Source of the DNA: an uncultured Croceitalea sp.
Lineage (GTDB): Bacteria; Bacteroidota; Bacteroidia; Flavobacteriales; Flavobacteriaceae
Reading direction: 5' to 3'
Assembly (NCBI GenBank): GCA_947495075.1
Contig: CANLXH010000001.1
Location: 620,001-684,000, forward strand
Length of the DNA: 64,000 nt
The translations under genes were made by a program, and so were the position numbers. This document shows positions 1-7,880 of the stretch, piece after piece (positions within the stretch are counted from its first letter, which is position 1; each line of letters opens with the position of its first letter). The notes beneath the pieces were generated by a model. It ran no database searches. It was not told the DNA's origin and was given only the letters and a program-made list of their open reading frames with translations.

Positions 1-525
1 CTGATGATACGATAACTGCTTGTTTTCTTCCCTTTTGTATTGCCTTATTAATAAAAAAATCTTTATCCAATAAAAAATAAAAGAAACCAGTCCAGCAGCT
101 TCTACAATAAAGAACATAAGGTTCAAATCTCCTGAAAAATACAGGCTATTAAATTCAGTTAACGGAAAACTTAAAGTCCAAAAATAGTATCCTAAATGGA
201 GAGCCGCCGGTAAATAATGTCCCAATCTTAAACGAAAAGATGGACTTTCATTAAACATTAATCGTCTAACATAAGTGTAAATAAATGGTCCAAAAAGAAA
301 GATTGTAGTATCGATTAATACACCGAACCGCCATACCCAATTTTCAGGAATGCGATAAGCTGAAATTCTACCGAAAAGCATTAAAACAGCTATCAACAAA
401 AGAAATGAAAGTATCTTATTTGCGGACTTATTTCTATCATGGATAAGACGTAGGGAAACCGACAGAAATATTCCTTGACTCACCCCCAGGAATAATATGA
501 TGTCTATAAAATTGAATGAGGCCAT
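1..525 (-). CDS. Membrane-anchored regulator, N-terminal part (partial)
   Basis: The frame is open from an ATG at 525-523 to the left window edge (175 codons, no stop), beginning MASFNFIDIILFLGVSQGIF. It has about five or six hydrophobic segments (for example near residues 7-25, 36-54, 70-90, 105-125 and 140-165) separated by short basic loops, and ends in the charged stretch IRQYKREENKQ. This layout is typical of Bacteroidota AraC-family regulators that carry an N-terminal multi-spanning membrane domain and a C-terminal HTH_18 domain. The DNA-binding half would lie outside the window, so the family assignment is an inference from the membrane part alone. It faces away from the beta-helix gene at 1132. 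Confidence 0.6.
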   Translation of the reverse strand, partial: MASFNFIDIILFLGVSQGIFLSVSLRLIHDRNKSANKILSFLLLIAVLMLFGRISAYRIPENWVWRFGVLIDTTIFLFGPFIYTYVRRLMFNESPSFRLRLGHYLPAALHLGYYFWTLSFPLTEFNSLYFSGDLNLMFFIVEAAGLVSFIFYWIKIFLLIRQYKREENKQLSYHQ

Positions 526-1131
526 AAAACACAACTTACTTCAAAAGTAAATTTTAATAGCTAAAAAAGAGTATCAATGGGTACAATTGCACTTAATGGA
601 ATTAATCAAGATTGGATTAGTTGCTCATATCTAATTAAATCATGACTTCTTTTACCATATAGATTTGAAAAATTATATTTATGAGTATATAAAATATGAT
701 ATAATAGAAAACGACTACATTCTTCTTTGGGGTATAAAAACAGCTTATGAAGTAGAACAAGAATTTTATCAAATTAAAAACGTGATATAGGTCTTAGAAA
801 ATTTGTCTGACTTTTTGTTGCAAGTTTAGCTAAGAAATTAACTGTTTTATAACCAAACCATCTTCTGCACTATGGAAATTGAGCAAATATTTGCATAACC
901 CCATGATTGAATGAATATTACCTCCTTTTAGACGAAAATACCCCTTAGTACCCATACCTGTCATGTTAATTTTATGTTAAGCATTTAATACTAACTAAAT
1001 ATGTCCGCTAATGAAATAAAACTCAGCCAAATCCATATGTTTCTGTATTAGTCAGTTATAACTGTTTTAATTGTAACCCTTTAGAGAAACAAATGTGATT
1101 TTTAATCAATTATAAAACTTTTAAAATTAAA
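526..1131. other. Intergenic region between regulator and beta-helix gene
   Basis: This 606-base AT-rich stretch has no convincing gene. A 50-codon open stretch on the plus strand (641-790, ending in TAG) encodes a plausible-looking peptide (FFYHIDLKNYIYEYIKYDII...), but its only start is a TTG at 665 and it matches nothing I recognise. It could be a gene relic. The 3' part contains two CCCC-type motifs (895-907 and 938-949), described separately, which probably belong to the promoter of the beta-helix gene. Confidence 0.4.
938..981 (+). promoter_or_regulatory. Candidate PUL regulator site upstream of beta-helix gene
   Basis: ATACCCCTTAGT at 938-949 is followed 17 bases later by TTAATTTTATGTTAAG (966-981). 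A similar ATAACCCCATGAT lies at 895-907. The same CCCC-containing motif precedes five other transcription units of this locus. In the kduI promoter CCCCTTAG is likewise followed by TTAATTTTA after 18 bases. The site is about 180 bases upstream of the start codon. Assignment to the hybrid regulator is inference. Confidence 0.4.
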
Positions 1132-3324
1132 ATGATGAAAAAAACTATACTATCATTATTACTATTATTATCATCCACTCTGATTTTTTCCCAGCAAAAG
1201 CGCATTGGTGATCCAGGGGTGGAATTCAATCAGAATGATATTAATCGCAATCAATCCAAATATCCACAAATGAATATTTGGAAGAATGCAGGTGTACAGG
1301 GCGGTATCCCCTATACGAGAACGGGGAACGACGGTTTCAATAGAATTGTTGATTTCACCAATGCCAAAAACTCAGATGGCCTCAATGCAGCTATTAATCA
1401 ACTTTCCAATCAGCTTAGCGGAAACCAAAAAGGACTGATTATGCTGCCTGTGGGCACCTATACCATAAATAAATCAGTGAGAATGAAGTCTGGAGTTTCC
1501 TTAAAGGGTAGGAATAGAAACACTGTGGTGTGTATGGTAAGCACCAAAGAAAACGGTGGCTTTCACTTTGAAAATATTCAAAGAGCAGGGCTCTATACGA
1601 TGACAATTAGAGGGGATGTTAAAAACAACAATGGGAACAAACTCAATAAGCCAAGGTATCCATGGAATTATGGTTTAGACCAAAATTTTGAGTTAAGAGG
1701 AACGGGTAATGAAAATACCCCCGTATTTATAAAAGATTCCAAAAATTGTTGGGTAGACAAGGTGAATATTATCAATGCTGCTAAGGAGCCTATAAGGGTT
1801 GCGGGACCAGATTCTGGGAATAATACCTTACGTGACCTTTATGTGGATGGTAGCTATAACAAGGCTGGTAGTGCACAAGGGTATTTTTTCATTCTTTCTG
1901 GACGAAACTTAATCACCGGTTGTAAAGTAACCCACTTAAGACATATTTCTCTGCAAGGTGACAATGCGGAATTCAATGTAGTCTATGATAACGATTTTAG
2001 ACAAGAAGTTAGTTTCCATTCTGGTGACAACGGCAACAACCTAATAGAAAATAACATTATTACGCTGCCAAAAGATATGCCTCCTATTGTTTCTAGTGAA
2101 GGTTTTGGAGGAGAACTTCCCGCTAATGCAAATTCCAACAAACCTGATTATTTCCCAATTATGGGGCCATGGGCTAAATTTCATAGCAATTCAAAGAAAC
2201 CTAACTGGATCTATAGAAATAAATGTCAACAGCTAAACCACAATAAAGGCGGTTCCCTTACGAGACCTTGGTCAGATAACTCCAAAGTATATACAGGACC
2301 TAGAAAGAAGGGACTTTCTATACAAGAGCGTATAAGTAATTTTCCTGCTTCTTCAAAAGGTACTCCTTTAGGAGGTAAACTTTATGCCGTAACTAACGTA
2401 AGGTTAATTGGTCAAGGTTCTAACGGTAGCTTGGGATACGGTGGTTACCAAAACACCACTTACAATTTTGGCAATGGTAATAATGGCGGTGATGATAATG
2501 GTGGTGATGATAATGGAGGTGATGATAATGGCGGTGACGATAATGGAGGTGGTAATAATGGAGGTTCTTGCAGTTTGGGTAATGTGGAAACCATGAACAA
2601 CATGAATGAAAGCGGTTTTGTAAATAATTATACCTACAGTGGTAATGGAGGTATTAATTGGACTGTTGTTAAGGCAAAAATTGTGAACAATGCCTTAGAT
2701 GGAAATACTTCTAAGAAGATTTTCATTAGACAAGGTAATGTAGGAATTAAGTCTAGCAGAATAGCTAAGGGCATATCGAGTTTCTGCGTGAGAGGGCAAA
2801 ACCTTTTCTTTAATGGAGGAGAGACCAAACTAGAGTTATTGATAAATGACCGCGTAGTTGCCACAAAGACAACAAGAGACGGTAACCCTTTTAACTTTAG
2901 GGTGAATAATATTAATGTGCGTGGACGTATTACGATAGCATTAAGAAATGCGTCGAATCAAAACAGTACTATTTTAATAGATAACATTTCCTGGAACAGA
3001 AGGTTTGTTAGTAATAATTTAACAAGCCGTGTTGAACCGATAATTGAGGATGTTTTTGATATTAAAGCATCTCCCAATTCAATAAGAGCTGGCGATATGT
3101 TAGATGTTGAGATAGATTCTTTTGAAGATGGTGAGGTTACAATGGAGCTTTTTAATAGTGCAGGACAAAGGTTATATCAGCGGGCACACAGTAGTCACGC
3201 CAGTGGTATAAATAATGTACAGCTAAACACATCTGAAATTTTGGGGCTTTCCTCTGGCGCATATTACTTGAGAGTTAGTAAAGGTCCAGAACAGATGACC
3301 AAAACCATAATAATTAAAAATTAG
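1132..3324 (+). CDS. Secreted right-handed beta-helix protein with T9SS sorting domain
   Basis: A 730-residue exported protein. Residues 1-20 are a signal peptide ending at ...LIFS|QQ. Residues of about 60-440 look like a pectate-lyase-type parallel beta-helix: LIMLPVGTYTI, GVSLKGRNRNTV and repeated short Asn-rich turns such as NNLIENNIITL. A low-complexity GGDDN linker (about 450-478) follows, then a cysteine-started beta-sandwich-like domain (about 480-630, possibly carbohydrate binding). The C-terminal 80 residues fit a type A T9SS sorting domain (KASPNSIRAGDML ... LSSGAYYLRV ... KTIIIKN). Many polysaccharide lyases and some glycosidases use this fold, and its place beside a uronate PUL suggests an extracellular depolymerase. 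No catalytic family could be assigned by eye. The start could also be the second ATG. A terminator follows the gene. Confidence 0.75.
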   Translation: MMKKTILSLLLLLSSTLIFSQQKRIGDPGVEFNQNDINRNQSKYPQMNIWKNAGVQGGIPYTRTGNDGFNRIVDFTNAKNSDGLNAAINQLSNQLSGNQKGLIMLPVGTYTINKSVRMKSGVSLKGRNRNTVVCMVSTKENGGFHFENIQRAGLYTMTIRGDVKNNNGNKLNKPRYPWNYGLDQNFELRGTGNENTPVFIKDSKNCWVDKVNIINAAKEPIRVAGPDSGNNTLRDLYVDGSYNKAGSAQGYFFILSGRNLITGCKVTHLRHISLQGDNAEFNVVYDNDFRQEVSFHSGDNGNNLIENNIITLPKDMPPIVSSEGFGGELPANANSNKPDYFPIMGPWAKFHSNSKKPNWIYRNKCQQLNHNKGGSLTRPWSDNSKVYTGPRKKGLSIQERISNFPASSKGTPLGGKLYAVTNVRLIGQGSNGSLGYGGYQNTTYNFGNGNNGGDDNGGDDNGGDDNGGDDNGGGNNGGSCSLGNVETMNNMNESGFVNNYTYSGNGGINWTVVKAKIVNNALDGNTSKKIFIRQGNVGIKSSRIAKGISSFCVRGQNLFFNGGETKLELLINDRVVATKTTRDGNPFNFRVNNINVRGRITIALRNASNQNSTILIDNISWNRRFVSNNLTSRVEPIIEDVFDIKASPNSIRAGDMLDVEIDSFEDGEVTMELFNSAGQRLYQRAHSSHASGINNVQLNTSEILGLSSGAYYLRVSKGPEQMTKTIIIKN
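2481..2566 (+). repeat. 15-bp tandem repeat encoding a GGDDN linker
   Basis: About five imperfect copies of a 15-base unit (variants of AATGGNGGTGATGAT) encode an acidic Gly/Asp/Asn linker between the beta-helix and the C-terminal domains of the secreted protein. Each unit is a multiple of three bases, so changes in copy number keep the frame. Linkers of this kind are common in T9SS-exported multidomain enzymes. Confidence 0.85.
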
Positions 3325-3353
3325 AGTATTAGTAATAAGAACTAATTAAAAAT

Positions 3354-3394
3354 CAAAAAGGGGCTGTCTAAAAAGTCAAGACAGCCTCTTTTTT
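3354..3394 (+). terminator. Rho-independent terminator after beta-helix gene
   Basis: An 11-bp stem (AGGGGCTGTCT at 3359-3369 pairing with AGACAGCCTCT at 3379-3389, one G-T pair) has a 9-base loop and is followed by a T-run. An A-run precedes it, so the stem may extend. It begins about 30 bases after the stop codon of the beta-helix gene. Confidence 0.85.
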
Positions 3395-3556
3395 ATTGGG
3401 ATATATTAGTATTTATTATGAAATGTATAACTAAGGTGCTACGTTTCTATTAAATACTTTCCTTTTTTACAGCAGCCCTACAATGAGTACAGTAGTAGTA
3501 CGTAGATTTATAGAAAATGGGTGTTTATTTTATTAAAAAGAAAATAGGTGTGATTC

Positions 3557-4582
3557 TTAAACCTTTTGAGGTAAGCCAGTAGCGTTAGAGTTGTATATAG
3601 CTTCCTGTATTTTAATATTTGTAATATAAGAGTTAATCTCGGTTTCAAAAGGTTTACTAGTTAGTAACTGATGAATAAAATGTTTTTGAGTTTCAAAAAC
3701 ACAATCTCCTGCAAAATTTATTCTTTGAAAAGGATAAAAATGCTCTTTTTCTTCTTTACCCAAAGGCTGAAGTGTTATACGACCATCATCATACAATCGT
3801 AAACTTCCGCCATCTCCTTCGATTAAAACCTTTCCAAATGTTAATCTAGGATCTTTAGCGGTATTTTCATTATACCGGTTAGAATCTAAAAAACCTATCA
3901 TACCGTTCTCAAAGTCAAAATTAACCCAAGCAAGATCCTCTCCTTTAATATTAGGGTTTAGCGTTTTTAACTTTGCATAAACCTGAGTAATCTCTCCAGC
4001 TAGAAATCGGAACACATCTATAAAGTGTATTCCCGTTTCGTAGATGAGTAATTTTTCCATTTCCCTAAAATACGGTTGTCTATTCATATATGCATCTTCC
4101 TGCCAACCATCTCCCATGCGCATCTGCAGGTTTATGGTGTGTAAGGTGCTACCAATGACTCCCACATCCAATAATTTTTTTATTTCTCGATGCCAAGGCT
4201 GAAACCTAAAATTTTCATGGACCATTCCCCTAATATCGGATGCTTTAATTGCATTAGCTATCTTATTGGCATCTGCTAGGGTAGGGGCTAGTGGTTTTTG
4301 GCAAATGATATGAGCTTTAAAAGCTATCGCCAGCTTACAAAGTGCCAAATGTGTTTCTGGAGGCGTGATAATATCAATAAAATCTGGTTGCTCTTTAACG
4401 ACCATATCTTCTGGATTTTTATAAGCAGTTTTAAATCCAAATTCATTACAAACCTCTTGAGCTTTTTCCAAATTACTGTCACAAACAGCCGTAATCTCAA
4501 TTTGTGGAATACGTTTCCAAGCTTCAAAATGAAAACGGGCAAAATACCCTGCACCAACACATACACCCTTGAGCTTTTTCAT
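3557..4582 (-). CDS. Gfo/Idh/MocA family oxidoreductase
   Basis: A 341-residue NAD(P)-dependent sugar or sugar-acid dehydrogenase-like protein. The N-terminal Rossmann fold shows the G-A-G-Y-F-A nucleotide loop at residues 10-15. CQKP at 94-97 stands where the family usually has E-K-P, whose lysine is the conserved catalytic or cofactor-contacting residue. YETGIHFID at 181-189 carries the conserved His (186) that usually follows the substrate site. There is no signal peptide, so it is cytoplasmic. It is the last gene of the minus-strand sugar-acid operon and starts one base after the MFS gene ends. It could oxidise the substrate imported by that transporter. The substrate cannot be read from the sequence. 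Confidence 0.85.
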   Translation of the reverse strand: MKKLKGVCVGAGYFARFHFEAWKRIPQIEITAVCDSNLEKAQEVCNEFGFKTAYKNPEDMVVKEQPDFIDIITPPETHLALCKLAIAFKAHIICQKPLAPTLADANKIANAIKASDIRGMVHENFRFQPWHREIKKLLDVGVIGSTLHTINLQMRMGDGWQEDAYMNRQPYFREMEKLLIYETGIHFIDVFRFLAGEITQVYAKLKTLNPNIKGEDLAWVNFDFENGMIGFLDSNRYNENTAKDPRLTFGKVLIEGDGGSLRLYDDGRITLQPLGKEEKEHFYPFQRINFAGDCVFETQKHFIHQLLTSKPFETEINSYITNIKIQEAIYNSNATGLPQKV

Positions 4583-4583
4583 C

Positions 4584-5852
4584 TTAGTATTCCAAATAAT
4601 TTTTTGAAGGTTTCATCTTAGACCACATAAACATTGCCATAACGTTGAGTACTGCGCCCAAAACAAAAAATAGGTTTGTAGACCCTGTCCAGGCTAAAAG
4701 ATAAGGAAATAAAAGCGCTGTGATAAAAGCTCCTATATTTCCTGCCATGTTCATAGTACCAGAAACCGCACCTGCATGGTTCCTACCAATATCTACACAA
4801 AACGCCCAAGAGGAAGGTAAGGTCATATCGGCACCAAAGATTGCTATACTTAAGAAAAGAATGGCACCAACTGCAGAATCCATATAAATACTACCTAAAA
4901 GCCCTATAGCAGCTAGGGCGAACCCTATTACAGCTGGCAATATTCTAGATAGGTTCCATTTTTTATTCTTAAAGAGTTTATCTATAAGCCATCCAGAAAA
5001 CCAATTACCCAAAGCCCCGCAAACTAGAGGGATAGCGGTGTAAAAACCCGCTTCAAGCGTTTCTAATCCATATTTTCCCTTGATATGGGGAAATAACCAG
5101 GTAAGCGCAAAAAAGAATGTAAAATTGCTCGCAAAATATTGTCCCATAGCTAGCCACATATTCTTGGATTTTAGCAATTGTACTAAGTCTATTTTTTCTG
5201 ATGAAGTAGACTTGCTTGCTTTTTGCCTATTGGCTAGGATATAGCTTTTTTCATTGGCAGAGAGGCTATTATGCTCTTCTGGATTGTCTCTAAACATCAA
5301 ATACCAGACCAATGCCCAAACTATACCTACCGCTCCAAGAATATAAAATGTAGATCGCCAACCATATTCATTAATCAGCCAAGAAACAAAGGGTAGGGCA
5401 AAAGCCGCTCCTAAACGGGATCCTGAAAAATTAACCCCAGTTACAATTCCTCTTTCATTAAGAGGGATCCAGCTGTACACAGCTCTAGATATACCCGGAA
5501 AAGCCCCTGCTTCACCGGCGCCAAACAAAAAGCGCGCGACCAACAAAGAAACAAAGCTCCAAGCCATGCCGGTAAATGAAGTAAAAATAGACCAAAGTGC
5601 TACGATGGAAGCAAGTATTTTACGTGGTCCTAAGCGGTCCGCCAAAATACCAGATGGTGTTTGAAAAAAAGCATAACCCAAGGAAAATGCGGAAAGTACC
5701 CAACCCATTTGCTTATCGCTAAGGCTTAAAGTTTCAGATATAGTGTCTTTTGCTACAGAAATACAGATACGGTCTATGTATAGCAATAATGCTAATAAAA
5801 ATGTACCTGCAACCATTATGTATCGTTTTGGAAAATAGCTTGTTCTTTTCAT
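4584..5852 (-). CDS. MFS transporter, anion:cation symporter (hexuronate/galactonate) type
   Basis: A 422-residue inner-membrane permease with twelve predicted hydrophobic helices. The opening region YIDRICISVAKDTISETLSLS and the motif GILADRLGPRKIL (MFS motif A, between helices 2 and 3) match the ACS branch of the major facilitator superfamily, which imports hexuronates, galactonate, glucarate and similar organic anions. The gene overlaps the upstream DUF1537 kinase by four bases (ATGA), so the two are translationally coupled. The context of kinase, dehydrogenase and cyclase supports a sugar-acid (aldonate or tetronate) as substrate, but the exact compound is unknown. Confidence 0.88.
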   Translation of the reverse strand: MKRTSYFPKRYIMVAGTFLLALLLYIDRICISVAKDTISETLSLSDKQMGWVLSAFSLGYAFFQTPSGILADRLGPRKILASIVALWSIFTSFTGMAWSFVSLLVARFLFGAGEAGAFPGISRAVYSWIPLNERGIVTGVNFSGSRLGAAFALPFVSWLINEYGWRSTFYILGAVGIVWALVWYLMFRDNPEEHNSLSANEKSYILANRQKASKSTSSEKIDLVQLLKSKNMWLAMGQYFASNFTFFFALTWLFPHIKGKYGLETLEAGFYTAIPLVCGALGNWFSGWLIDKLFKNKKWNLSRILPAVIGFALAAIGLLGSIYMDSAVGAILFLSIAIFGADMTLPSSWAFCVDIGRNHAGAVSGTMNMAGNIGAFITALLFPYLLAWTGSTNLFFVLGAVLNVMAMFMWSKMKPSKNYLEY

Positions 5853-7231
5853 TCCAATTGTTTTAATACTTCAAAAAGTGTGTTTTTATTTCCCACATTG
5901 CCAGGAAAGACAATATATTTTAAACCTGGGAATTTAGCATTTCTCCCTAATTTCCAAACAGGTATTCCCTTTTGTATCTGTCCAAGAACCATTGCCCTTT
6001 GGGCGCCCAAACCTTTGGTGGCTATATCACTGGAAGTAATTCCTCCCTTAGCCAAGATACATTTTGGTCTATGTTTAAGACTGTTCACAATGGTCAACAA
6101 ACCCTTGGAAACGCTGTTTATGATTTCTAAATTTTGGGTTTTTGATGTACCCATTAACATTTTTCTACTGGTATACACAACAACATTTCTACCCTTAGCT
6201 ATGGCAGTATCTACCTGGTATGTAATATGTTCCAATTCTTTTTGAAATAGTGAAGGTTGCATTGCATTGGCAACATTAAGTTCTAAAAAAGTAGCATCAT
6301 AGTTTTCCTTTAGCACATTTAACTGTTCGGTTGTTTTAGGTACGTAGGAACCGATAAGAGTTAAGTTTGCACCATTTTCAGCCGTTGTTATAATGTCCCT
6401 TTTTTGTAAGCATTCTCTAGGTTCAATAGCAGCAATTGCGTTTATAAATGAAGCCGCAGTTCTGTATAAAATAGGATAATCGCAATCTAAACAGGCAAGT
6501 GCTATAGTCTGTAGGTGGGATATGTGCGTAGCATTTACCACAAAGTATGTGCTATTAGAATTTAGAACAGCTTTTGCCTTTATATGGCCCCCTTCTTCAA
6601 GATCATGTACGGAAATGGATTTGATGGTGTCAGGCATAATCGTTCCATTTCCTTTTTCCAAGATCCAGTCTTTTAAGTTTGAACTGGAAAAGCCAAAGGC
6701 ACTATCTTGTGCAAATGGGGTCTCACCAACAGGTACCAGTGTATTTTCTTCCTGAACATAATGCATATCGTTATAAGTATATCTTCCTCCCTCAAAAAAT
6801 GCAGGAACTATGAGATGTTTAGGGTTGTGTAAATTTAAACCTCTTGCCAAAGCGTTGACTTCATTTGGATAATGTCCGCGTAGGGTGGAGTCGCTACGGC
6901 TGATTACCAATAAATTTTTGTTGTGTTTCTTGGCCAATTTGTATAATAACTTTCCGATGCTTTTTCCTAAATCCTCTGCTTTTTTTGGGACCATACTACG
7001 GGAATTGGTAAGGATAAAGAAAACAGGACTGTTCAGGAGCTCCCACTCTAAGACATCCTCTGCCCATTGGGTAACCACTGGGACATCATGTACGGTTTGT
7101 GTTCCCGTGGGATCATCATCCAAAATAACAATAGAACGTGGTTTTTTAGCTAGAGCCTCCTTTACCTCAGTATATTTGGTAGGACATTTTTGAGCACTCT
7201 GGATAGCTGTTTTTAAATGTTTTAATATCAT
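5849..7231 (-). CDS. Four-carbon acid sugar kinase family protein (DUF1537)
   Basis: A 460-residue protein of the OtnK/DtnK family, which phosphorylates four-carbon sugar acids (erythronate, threonate) and some longer aldonates. The N-terminal domain starts IVILDDDPTGTQTVHD (residues 35-49, the family's substrate-site signature). NSRSMVP and SRSDSTLRGHYP follow, and the C-terminal nucleotide-binding domain has AKGGITSSDIA and PGNVGNKNTLFEVL. Length is normal for the family. It is cytoplasmic, coupled to the MFS gene, and six bases downstream of the cyclase gene. In characterised pathways the kinase product is oxidised and decarboxylated to a triose phosphate. Here the only partner of that type is the TtuC-like dehydrogenase. 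The specific substrate is not determinable from sequence. Confidence 0.9.
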   Translation of the reverse strand: MILKHLKTAIQSAQKCPTKYTEVKEALAKKPRSIVILDDDPTGTQTVHDVPVVTQWAEDVLEWELLNSPVFFILTNSRSMVPKKAEDLGKSIGKLLYKLAKKHNKNLLVISRSDSTLRGHYPNEVNALARGLNLHNPKHLIVPAFFEGGRYTYNDMHYVQEENTLVPVGETPFAQDSAFGFSSSNLKDWILEKGNGTIMPDTIKSISVHDLEEGGHIKAKAVLNSNSTYFVVNATHISHLQTIALACLDCDYPILYRTAASFINAIAAIEPRECLQKRDIITTAENGANLTLIGSYVPKTTEQLNVLKENYDATFLELNVANAMQPSLFQKELEHITYQVDTAIAKGRNVVVYTSRKMLMGTSKTQNLEIINSVSKGLLTIVNSLKHRPKCILAKGGITSSDIATKGLGAQRAMVLGQIQKGIPVWKLGRNAKFPGLKYIVFPGNVGNKNTLFEVLKQLE

Positions 7232-7237
7232 ATTGGA

Positions 7238-7876
7238 TTAGGTTTCCATAGCAATGACCCTTGCAGGAGCACCGTCCCCATTTTTAACTTTAAGGGGAAG
7301 CGCTATCAAGGTTACAAATTCTTGGGATATTGCTCCCAAATTCGTAAGACCTTCCAAAATAATAATGTCGTTCTGCATTAAGATAGAATGGATATTGGTA
7401 ACCTCGTCCAGATTGTTGACATCGGCAACCGAAGGAGGCTCAACACCTAGTATATTTACTTTTTTTCGTACCATCCAGTGGGCGAGCTCTTCGCTTATTC
7501 TGGGCAGTTCGTCTCGGTATGCTTTTGTACCTACTTTTTCACTCCAATCCGTGTGCAATAACAAACTGTCACCAGCTATAAATTTCTCCGATAATCCTTC
7601 TAAATGGAATGGGGTTATAAGTCCTTTAGGACCTATGGCCGTTACATCTACCACCCACGCTTTGGAGATCAATCTTTGAGGATCAAGCTGATCAATTGAT
7701 AGTGTACCAACGTTAAAGTGCACCGGAGCATCCATATGTGTACCGCTATGGGAATACAGGTTGAGATGAGTAGCGTTCCACCCATCTTTTTCCACAGTTT
7801 TTGCCGTTGTAATCTCCACGCCAGGCATGGCATTGTGGATGGGCAAGGTTAGGTCGATTATTGGTTTTTTATGCAT
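7238..7876 (-). CDS. Cyclase/kynurenine formamidase-like metal hydrolase
   Basis: A 212-residue protein of the cyclase family (Pfam Cyclase; includes kynurenine formamidase KynB and isatin hydrolase). It has the metal-binding signature HSGTHMDAPVHF at residues 43-54, with H43, H47, D49 and H53 as likely ligands, and GVEPPSVAD further on. Length is close to KynB (about 210). It sits inside the sugar-acid operon, four bases from the TtuC-type gene, so a lactonase or other acid-sugar hydrolase role is more likely than tryptophan degradation. However, the kynurenine operon near 59 kb shows no formamidase of its own, so that alternative stays open. Confidence 0.8.
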   Translation of the reverse strand: MHKKPIIDLTLPIHNAMPGVEITTAKTVEKDGWNATHLNLYSHSGTHMDAPVHFNVGTLSIDQLDPQRLISKAWVVDVTAIGPKGLITPFHLEGLSEKFIAGDSLLLHTDWSEKVGTKAYRDELPRISEELAHWMVRKKVNILGVEPPSVADVNNLDEVTNIHSILMQNDIIILEGLTNLGAISQEFVTLIALPLKVKNGDGAPARVIAMET

Positions 7877-7880
7877 TAGC

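Noticed and set aside
2481-2566. Short tandem repeats as a possible CRISPR or VNTR regulatory element
   Set aside because: The units are contiguous, in frame and encode a Gly/Asp/Asn linker inside a secreted protein; there are no spacers.
2408-2596. Alternative-frame reading of the GGDDN linker (Met/Val-rich)
   Set aside because: It is a shadow of the real gene caused by the repeat; its composition is a by-product of the linker codons.
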